Origin: Algiphilus sp965216485
GTDB taxonomy: Bacteria > Pseudomonadota > Gammaproteobacteria > Nevskiales > Nevskiaceae
Reading direction: 5' to 3'
Length of the DNA stretch: 64,000 bases
NCBI RefSeq assembly: GCF_965216485.1
Contig: NZ_OZ244162.1
Coordinates: 620,001 to 684,000, forward strand
Within the stretch, counting starts at the first letter, position 1, and each line of letters begins with the position of its first letter. The translations under genes and the position numbers were made by a program. Below are positions 58,630 through 64,000 of this stretch, one piece after another. Under the pieces are notes generated by a model. That model was not told the origin of the DNA, did no database searches, and saw only the letters and a list, made by a program, of their open reading frames with translations.

Positions 58630-60234
58630 TCAGGCCGTGCCTTCCGCCGCATGGCGGGAATCGGCCGCAGCCGTCGCGTGCCAGACGCTGTTCTCGGTCC
58701 CGTGGCGGCCGCGCCGCGCGCTGGCCCAAGCCATCAGCGCGAAGGCGATGGCGCCCGCCGCAGCAACGGCATCAACGCCGAAAATGGGCCACAGACCACT
58801 TGCCGCGCTCTGCCACAGCCAGTCCCCGGTAGTGATGCCATTGGTGATGGGAATCAGCGCCGTCGCCAGCGCGGTGGCCGCCAGCAGCTCGGTTGCGGCG
58901 CGGATCGGCGGTCGCCACAGCGCCCACGCGATGGCGCCAAAGAAGGCGATGAAGTAGACACGGGTCTCCCACAGTGCGCGCATGGGCAGATCGACTGGCA
59001 GCAAACGGTTGGCCACGAAGGCAGCGGACAAGCCCAGCATGCAGCCGACACAGACGCCAACGGTGGCGCCGGCCAGCCAGCGGTGATGACGCGGCTGCTC
59101 CGCGTGCCGCCGGCGCCGGCGCGATTCGATCCACAGCAGATTGCCGGTATAGAACAGCCAGGCGCCGGACAGGCCCAGGAAGAAGTACAGCCAACGCACT
59201 ACTGGGCCGCCAAAATCACCGAAATGCAGCGATTGCACGCTATTGACTGCAATCTGGCTGGGTCGGGAGTCAGCGGGGTGGTCGTAGCCGCGCACCTCGC
59301 CCGTCGCGCCGTCAAAGATCACCAAGGCTTCGTGGAGCATGGTGCGCGGTACCGCACCGCGCACCGTGATGTCGGTGTGTTGGTCCCCGTAGTGCTCGGC
59401 GATGACGGTGTCAGGCTGCAGGTCCGGAATCACCGTGCGCGCCTTTTCGACCAGCGCGTCGATGGAGACCATCGGTACCTTGACGCCAGTTTCCTCGCGG
59501 TGGTGGGCGATCTCGGTGAGCTCGTCGATGGCGGGGCCCAGGGCGTTGTGATAGACGAGGGTATTCGCGCCCAGAATGGCCACGATATTGATCGTGAACA
59601 GCGCGCTCGTGATCATGAACATCAAGTGGAAGGGTAGCCCAAGGATGCCCACCACGTTGTGTGCATCCAGCCAGAAGCGCTTGCGGTTCCGGCCGGGGCG
59701 CAGCGCAAAGAGGTCGCGCACCAGGCGTGGCAGATGAATGACGATGCCGGACACCAATGCCACGCCAAAGACGATGCAGATCACGCCCAGCAGATAGCGG
59801 CCGAATTGCACCGGCAGGCCCAGGGTGAAGTGCAGCTCGTCGACGAAGTCGGCCAGCCGGGTGTGTGCTTCGTGGTCGCGCTCGACCGGCTCGGCACCGG
59901 GGCTCGTGATGGTGTAGGCGTTGACTTCCCGACCAATGCCGTCGCGCCACTCGAGAATGGGTTGCGTCACGCCCGGTCCAGGCAGGTGCAGGAAGAAGCG
60001 TTCGCCGATGGCTTCCGGGTAGCGCGCGTAGGCATCGCTGACCAGGCGCTGCAATGCGTCGTCCGCGACCGGTTGTTCGTAGCGCTGTTCGGGGTCCGAC
60101 CAGCGCTGGATGCTGCCGTAAAACATATCCAGGGCACCGGCGTAGAAGGCAATGAACAGCGCCATTCCAGCGATCAGGCCCGACCAGGTGTGTACCGTGG
60201 TGAACACGCGCAGGGTCTCTGCCCGGATCTTCAT
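58630..60234 (-). CDS. PepSY-associated membrane protein, ferric-siderophore reductase type
   Basis: About 534 residues, with four or more transmembrane helices and PepSY-type regions: FTTVHTWSGLIAGMALFIAFYAGALDMF with conserved His at the start, LHFTLGLPVQFGRYLLG, RFWLDAHNVVGILGLPFHLMFMITSALF and LHFGDFGGPVVRWLYFFLGLSGAWLFYTGNLLW. Such proteins reduce or process iron-siderophore complexes in the inner membrane. The ATG at 60234 overlaps the stop of the DUF3649 gene by 4 bp. Confidence 0.87.
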   Translation of the reverse strand: MKIRAETLRVFTTVHTWSGLIAGMALFIAFYAGALDMFYGSIQRWSDPEQRYEQPVADDALQRLVSDAYARYPEAIGERFFLHLPGPGVTQPILEWRDGIGREVNAYTITSPGAEPVERDHEAHTRLADFVDELHFTLGLPVQFGRYLLGVICIVFGVALVSGIVIHLPRLVRDLFALRPGRNRKRFWLDAHNVVGILGLPFHLMFMITSALFTINIVAILGANTLVYHNALGPAIDELTEIAHHREETGVKVPMVSIDALVEKARTVIPDLQPDTVIAEHYGDQHTDITVRGAVPRTMLHEALVIFDGATGEVRGYDHPADSRPSQIAVNSVQSLHFGDFGGPVVRWLYFFLGLSGAWLFYTGNLLWIESRRRRRHAEQPRHHRWLAGATVGVCVGCMLGLSAAFVANRLLPVDLPMRALWETRVYFIAFFGAIAWALWRPPIRAATELLAATALATALIPITNGITTGDWLWQSAASGLWPIFGVDAVAAAGAIAFALMAWASARRGRHGTENSVWHATAAADSRHAAEGTA

Positions 60235-60503
60235 GCCGGCATCTCCAACCATCCTGCCACCTGGGTGCCCCACAGCAGCCCGAAGGCGCAGAGATTCAAT
60301 GCCAGCAGCCAGACCCAGGCACGCCATCCGGGGGGTGCCATGAAAGCAGCACAGATCACCCCGATCCACACCGGCAGTATCAGCACGATGATCAGTACCG
60401 CGCTGGCCTCAAGACCCAGCGGCAACGGCGCTACCAGCAAGCCGCTCATTGCCGCCGAGAGAGGGAATCCGGCCAGTACGCCAGCACTCAGTCGTCCCCA
60501 CAT
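60231..60503 (-). CDS. DUF3649 iron-uptake protein
   Basis: About 90 residues with three hydrophobic segments. DUF3649 features: MWGRLSAGVLAGFPLSAAMSGLL and IGVICAAFMAPPGWRAWVW. This small inner-membrane protein commonly stands between DUF3325 and PepSY genes in siderophore operons. It starts at the last base of the DUF3325 stop codon (TGATG) and overlaps the next gene by 4 bp. Confidence 0.78.
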   Translation of the reverse strand: MWGRLSAGVLAGFPLSAAMSGLLVAPLPLGLEASAVLIIVLILPVWIGVICAAFMAPPGWRAWVWLLALNLCAFGLLWGTQVAGWLEMPA

Positions 60504-60769
60504 CAGCCGCTGACTCCGCGCAGGCTCAGATAGGGCAGGCTCATGCAGCCGAACTGCAACAGGCAGACGCCCGCAATCAGGCCGGGGCCGATCCCCAGGC
60601 CGACGGCGAGCAGCACCAGGCTGCACACTGCGAGGCCATGGCCGACCCAGCGCCAGGGGCGCGCTACGGGCTGTGCGCGCAGACGCTGGTTGGGATGTGC
60701 GGCGTACCAGAGCCAACAGGCGAGTCCGCCCGCCACGCAGCCGATTGCGGTGGAGAGCAGCGCCATCAC
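60503..60769 (-). CDS. DUF3325 small membrane protein
   Basis: 88 residues with three predicted helices: LSTAIGCVAGGLACWLWYAAHPNQRL at the start, typical of DUF3325/FoxB-like proteins linked to ferrioxamine or similar iron uptake. It overlaps the TonB receptor stop by 4 bp and the DUF3649 start by 1 bp, so all are coupled. Confidence 0.78.
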   Translation of the reverse strand: MMALLSTAIGCVAGGLACWLWYAAHPNQRLRAQPVARPWRWVGHGLAVCSLVLLAVGLGIGPGLIAGVCLLQFGCMSLPYLSLRGVSG

Positions 60770-63084
60770 AGGCGGATGTCCAGCTGCAGGCCGATGACGC
60801 GGGGGGCGCCGTAGGTCACCAGGAAGCCATCGTCCTCGCGGCCGAGCTGATTCTCGGCTTCAAGGCGTTGGCGGAAGGTGGCGAAGCGTCGGTCCGTCAG
60901 ATTGCTCGCCACCAGGCTGAGCGTGGCATTGCGCAGGGCGTAGCCCACACGCAGGTTCAGCACGGCGTAGCGATCCGAGCGCGATGGCGCGTCATTCTCC
61001 GGCTGCAGGAAATAGCCATCGCTCACGTTGATGCTGCTGGCTGCGAACCAGCCGAGGCTGCCCGGGGTGGTGTTCCAGCGCGCGCTGAGGCTGCCGCTGT
61101 AGTGCGGGGCGCGTGGGAATTCATTGCCCGAAAAATCATTGCGGCCGTCACGGAAGTCCTCGAAGCGCGTGTCAGTCAGGCCGAGCGCAGCGCCCAGCCG
61201 AAGTCTGCGCGTCAAACGCCAGGCGACATCGGCTTCCGCGCCATAAACACGCGATTGCGCCGCATTGTCGGTGAAGCTGTCGCTGCCGTCCTCGGTGATG
61301 CGCTGCACCTGCTGGTCCTGCCAGTCGATGTAATAGAGGGTCAGGTCGGTGCGCAGGGCGCCATCCAGCCAGGCGGCACGCAGACCGGTCTCGTAGTTGC
61401 GCGTGAACTCGGGGTCAAAGGTATTGATGTCGCCGGTGGTGAACAACACCTCCGCGCCACCGGCGCGGTATCCCTCGGTATAGGTCAGGAAGGCGGCCAA
61501 GTCGGGCGTGAAGGCGTAGCGGACACCCAGACGCGGTAGGAGGGCGTTGTAGGTGGCTTCGGCGACGTCGTCGCCGGCGCCCGGAACGAAAGGTGTCTGC
61601 GCCAGTACCGGGCGGACGTCGATGCCCGGCGCGCATCGGTCGATGCCGGGCAGGAGCGCGGATAGGGCATCGAGTGCTTCGGGGGTACAGCCCACCAGGT
61701 CGGCGCGGGTGGTCTCGAAGGGGGCCTGCGTGCGCCGGCTTTCCCGGTCGAAACGCAGTCCGGCGGTCAGGGTCAGCCGGGCATTCCAGGCGTAGTCGAC
61801 ATTGGCAAAGATGGCCATGTTCTCGACGCGTTCATCGACCCGGGTCTCGATATCGGCCTGCACGAAGAGCGGCAGCCCGGAAACGGCGGGCAGGAGACTG
61901 TCCAGGGCCACCGGGACGTCGGTATTGCGTGCGTCGAAGACCTCATCGAAGCGGCCGGCATAAACGCCGATCACACCGCGTAAGCCTCTCCAGCCGTCCA
62001 TGTTGAGGCGGGTTTCCTGCGTCAGGGTGTCGCCGGAGCCGCGTACCGTCAGCAGGCCGGCGTCGGCGGCGCTGAAGTCCCGGTCGCGCCGGCTGTCCTG
62101 GGTGCTGTCGAGAAAGGCGCTGGTGGCGCGCAGCGACCAGCGCGGCGCAAGGTCGTAGTGGATGTCGAGCGCGGCAGTGCGGAGATCGATGCGATCCACG
62201 CTGCGCTCATTGGCCTCGGCCGTGCGTGGTCGGGCGCCGTCGGCTTCGAAATTGCGGTCTGGGCCTTCGCTGCGCTCGGTGCGTGTGACGGTGAAGACCG
62301 TGCCCAGCGCCGGCAGTGCGCGCGGCTGCCAACCCAGGCGCAGACGGCCCTGCTGGCTGTCCTGACGCGCCCAGTCGGCTTCGTCGCGGGTGATGTTGGT
62401 GACGAAACCGTCCTGCGCCCGGTCGTCATAAATCAGCCGGAACGGCACCGGCCCGAGTGGACCACCACCGGCGAAGGCGAGCTGATGATCGCCCTCGCGG
62501 TTGAGGCGGGCGCGCGCCTCGGCATCCCAGATCAGGGTCGGCGCGCGCGTCTCAATGACGACGGCGCCGGCCAGGGCGTTGCGCCCCTGGGTCGTGGATT
62601 GCGGTCCGCGCAGGATCTCGATCTGTTCGATGTCGTACAGATCGGCGCCGCCGAATTGCTGACCAATGCGATCCAGTGCCACGCCGTCGACGTAGATGCT
62701 GGCAACCGGTTCGGCAAATTCGTTGGTGTCGGGGCCGCTGGAGTTGATGCCGCGAATGCTGAACTGACCGTTGTCCGTGGCCACCACGTTGGCGGTGCGG
62801 GCCAGCACATCGTCAATGGTCTGATCGCTGAAGGCCTCGATCTCGGCGCGGGTGGTCACCGCCACTGAACTGACGGTATCCATGGCCGTCCTCCCCACCT
62901 TTTCGCCGCGCACCACCACCTGTTCAAGCTGGACAGCGGGGCGGGATTCGGATGCCTCGGGCGTGACGCGCACGAAGTCGACGGCGTCCTCGCTGTCTGG
63001 CGCAGCGCTTGTCTGCTGTGCCGTTGCCGTCAGGCTGAGCAGCAGGCAGATCAAGGCGGCGGCCCACAGCGACAGGCGCTGCAT
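60766..63084 (-). CDS. TonB-dependent outer-membrane receptor
   Basis: 772 residues with a signal peptide (about 1-22). The plug domain starts near residue 50 (VEQVVVRGEK-like QLEQVVVRGEKVG, then IDDVLARTANV and IEILRGPQSTTQGRNALAGAVVI). The long beta barrel ends in Leu (LQLDIRL). The second receptor of the operon: it starts on the last base of the stop of the preceding receptor. Substrate inferred as a ferric siderophore from the DUF3325-DUF3649-PepSY neighbours; the sequence alone could also fit another TonB substrate. Confidence 0.9.
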   Translation of the reverse strand: MQRLSLWAAALICLLLSLTATAQQTSAAPDSEDAVDFVRVTPEASESRPAVQLEQVVVRGEKVGRTAMDTVSSVAVTTRAEIEAFSDQTIDDVLARTANVVATDNGQFSIRGINSSGPDTNEFAEPVASIYVDGVALDRIGQQFGGADLYDIEQIEILRGPQSTTQGRNALAGAVVIETRAPTLIWDAEARARLNREGDHQLAFAGGGPLGPVPFRLIYDDRAQDGFVTNITRDEADWARQDSQQGRLRLGWQPRALPALGTVFTVTRTERSEGPDRNFEADGARPRTAEANERSVDRIDLRTAALDIHYDLAPRWSLRATSAFLDSTQDSRRDRDFSAADAGLLTVRGSGDTLTQETRLNMDGWRGLRGVIGVYAGRFDEVFDARNTDVPVALDSLLPAVSGLPLFVQADIETRVDERVENMAIFANVDYAWNARLTLTAGLRFDRESRRTQAPFETTRADLVGCTPEALDALSALLPGIDRCAPGIDVRPVLAQTPFVPGAGDDVAEATYNALLPRLGVRYAFTPDLAAFLTYTEGYRAGGAEVLFTTGDINTFDPEFTRNYETGLRAAWLDGALRTDLTLYYIDWQDQQVQRITEDGSDSFTDNAAQSRVYGAEADVAWRLTRRLRLGAALGLTDTRFEDFRDGRNDFSGNEFPRAPHYSGSLSARWNTTPGSLGWFAASSINVSDGYFLQPENDAPSRSDRYAVLNLRVGYALRNATLSLVASNLTDRRFATFRQRLEAENQLGREDDGFLVTYGAPRVIGLQLDIRL

Positions 63085-64000
63085 CAGAAATCCACCCTCA
63101 GCGAGGCCACCCAGGTCCGTGGTGCCCCCGGAACCACCGAAGCCAGACTGTTGCCGGCGACGTAGTACTCCTCGTCGAAGATGTTGGCGATGCCGATCCG
63201 TGGCGTAATGACCGTGCGGTTGTAGCGCCAGCCCCAGAACAGGGCAGCGTCGGTGACCGTGTAGCTGGGCAGCACGAAGCTGTTGCGATTGTCGCCCTGA
63301 CGCTCGTCGCTGGCGAAATAGCTCACGGTGCCGCCAAGGCCGCGCAGCACGCCGTCGAGCAGGCGGTAGGTGATCACCAGGCCGCCGGCATGACGCGGTA
63401 CGCCACGCACGCTGCCACCTTTGGGCGTGACATCCGAGCGGATGGTCTCACTGTCGGTAAAGCCGTAGTTGAGCAGCAGGTCGAGGCCGCGGATCGGGTT
63501 GCCGCTGAGATCGAATTCGACGCCACGGCTGCGAAATTCGCCGCCGTTGGTGACGCGGCCGCCCGCGACGCTGCGATCGATGATGGCGACGTTCTCCTTG
63601 TCGATCTGATAGAGCGCCAGCGTGGCACCGAGACGGTCATCGAAAAGACGAAACTTGCCGCCAATCTCGTATTGCACGCCGGTCTCCGGGTCCAGCTCCT
63701 CGTCGGCCTGCGATTGCAGCGCAATCGAGGCGGGCCGGAAGGAGGTGCTGAAACTGGCGAAGGGCGAGAGCCAACCGGTCCATTCGTACAGCGCCGCGGC
63801 CCGGTAGGTGAAAGCATCGTCTTCCACCGAGCGAACTGAAGGCGTCGGCGGTGGCGCCGTGGGGTTGGCCACGGAGGTCAGCTGATCCACGGCGCGCAGC
63901 GTGCGTTCATCGGCGTCGACCTGGTCGTAGCGCAGGCCGAGCAGGATATTGAGACGTTCATCCGGGGTGCGCAGCCGGTTCTGCAGAAAGGTGCCGGTGA
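63084..64000 (-). CDS. TonB-dependent siderophore receptor, C-terminal part
   Basis: The 3' part of a receptor gene whose 5' end lies beyond the window; the frame is open to 64000 (for example LNILLGLRYDQVDADERTLRA just inside the edge). The barrel has YRAAALYEWTGWLSPFASFSTSF and a FhuA/FoxA-like end (GIANIFDEEYYVAGNS, RTWVASLRVDF with terminal Phe). This type binds hydroxamate-like siderophores. It is upstream of, and overlaps by one base, the second receptor, giving the order receptor-receptor-DUF3325-DUF3649-PepSY. Confidence 0.88.
   Translation of the reverse strand, partial: TGTFLQNRLRTPDERLNILLGLRYDQVDADERTLRAVDQLTSVANPTAPPPTPSVRSVEDDAFTYRAAALYEWTGWLSPFASFSTSFRPASIALQSQADEELDPETGVQYEIGGKFRLFDDRLGATLALYQIDKENVAIIDRSVAGGRVTNGGEFRSRGVEFDLSGNPIRGLDLLLNYGFTDSETIRSDVTPKGGSVRGVPRHAGGLVITYRLLDGVLRGLGGTVSYFASDERQGDNRNSFVLPSYTVTDAALFWGWRYNRTVITPRIGIANIFDEEYYVAGNSLASVVPGAPRTWVASLRVDF

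Overview
The window is a dense, GC-rich (roughly 60-65% by eye), single-chromosome-style stretch with about 55 protein genes, one tRNA and no rRNA, phage or insertion sequence. The gene families suggest a free-living gammaproteobacterium: PlsB-type acyltransferase, DUF3080 lipoprotein, SirB2 protein, a DUF1302/DUF1329 pair, tandem TonB receptors and a class II ribonucleotide reductase. The lipid and hydrophobic-compound genes (desaturase plus reductase, lipase with DUF1302, MpaB-like oxygenase, Asp-nucleophile hydrolase) would fit a Nevskiales/Salinisphaerales/Xanthomonadales-like lineage. That placement is inference.

Layout. 1-6.9 kb: DUF1329 protein, small Arg-rich protein, DUF3080 lipoprotein, FKBP isomerase, plsB, DUF4112 protein. 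6.8-10.5 kb: FbpABC-type ferric iron ABC transporter behind a good Fur-box match. 10.6-14.2 kb: SAM cycle block metK-ahcY-metF, with a terminator-like hairpin almost touching the metF start. 14.3-16 kb: peroxiredoxin-like protein and LuxR-type regulator. 16-20.3 kb: tkt-gap-pgk. 20.4-27.5 kb: MoxR ATPase, several small conserved proteins, an HD-domain gene with an in-frame TGA, an Asp-nucleophile alpha/beta hydrolase behind a possible pseudoknot leader, a LysE exporter and a Tat-exported PhoX-like protein. 27.6-30 kb: desaturase and its ferredoxin reductase, behind three copies of a GTGAAC-N4-GTTCAC operator. 30-35.7 kb: Gly/Asp-rich lipoprotein, DUF3047 protein, AlkA-like glycosylase, CoxE-like VWA protein (likely partner of the MoxR ATPase), MAPEG and SanA proteins.

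35.8-45.4 kb: lipase-DUF1302 operon, glycerol-3-phosphate dehydrogenase, MscS channel, TetR/MpaB-like pair, dienelactone hydrolase. 45.4-45.9 kb: a tRNA-Thr(TGT) whose 5' end is present three times, separated by hairpin-rich DNA; the apparent tRNA promoter stands before the first, broken copy. 46-50.6 kb: a molybdopterin enzyme close to acetylene hydratase with a small coupled gene, a secreted NTF2-like protein and an exported endonuclease/phosphatase-fold lipoprotein. 50.6-54.8 kb: adenosylcobalamin-dependent ribonucleotide reductase carrying a 378-residue LAGLIDADG intein directly before its catalytic cysteine. 54.8-58.6 kb: SirB2, Mrp/ApbC, rhodanese-E1 fusion and a HAD protein with an altered motif I. 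58.6-64 kb: a tightly overlapping siderophore operon (TonB receptor, cut by the window edge; second TonB receptor; DUF3325; DUF3649; PepSY reductase).

Themes are iron acquisition (two systems), methyl-cycle metabolism, central carbon flow and handling of lipids or other hydrophobic compounds. I found no defence island, CRISPR or large mobile element. The best candidates for undescribed biology are the broken and reduplicated tRNA-Thr locus, the interleaved inverted repeats before the hydrolase, the triple operator of the desaturase operon, and the intein at the radical cysteine.
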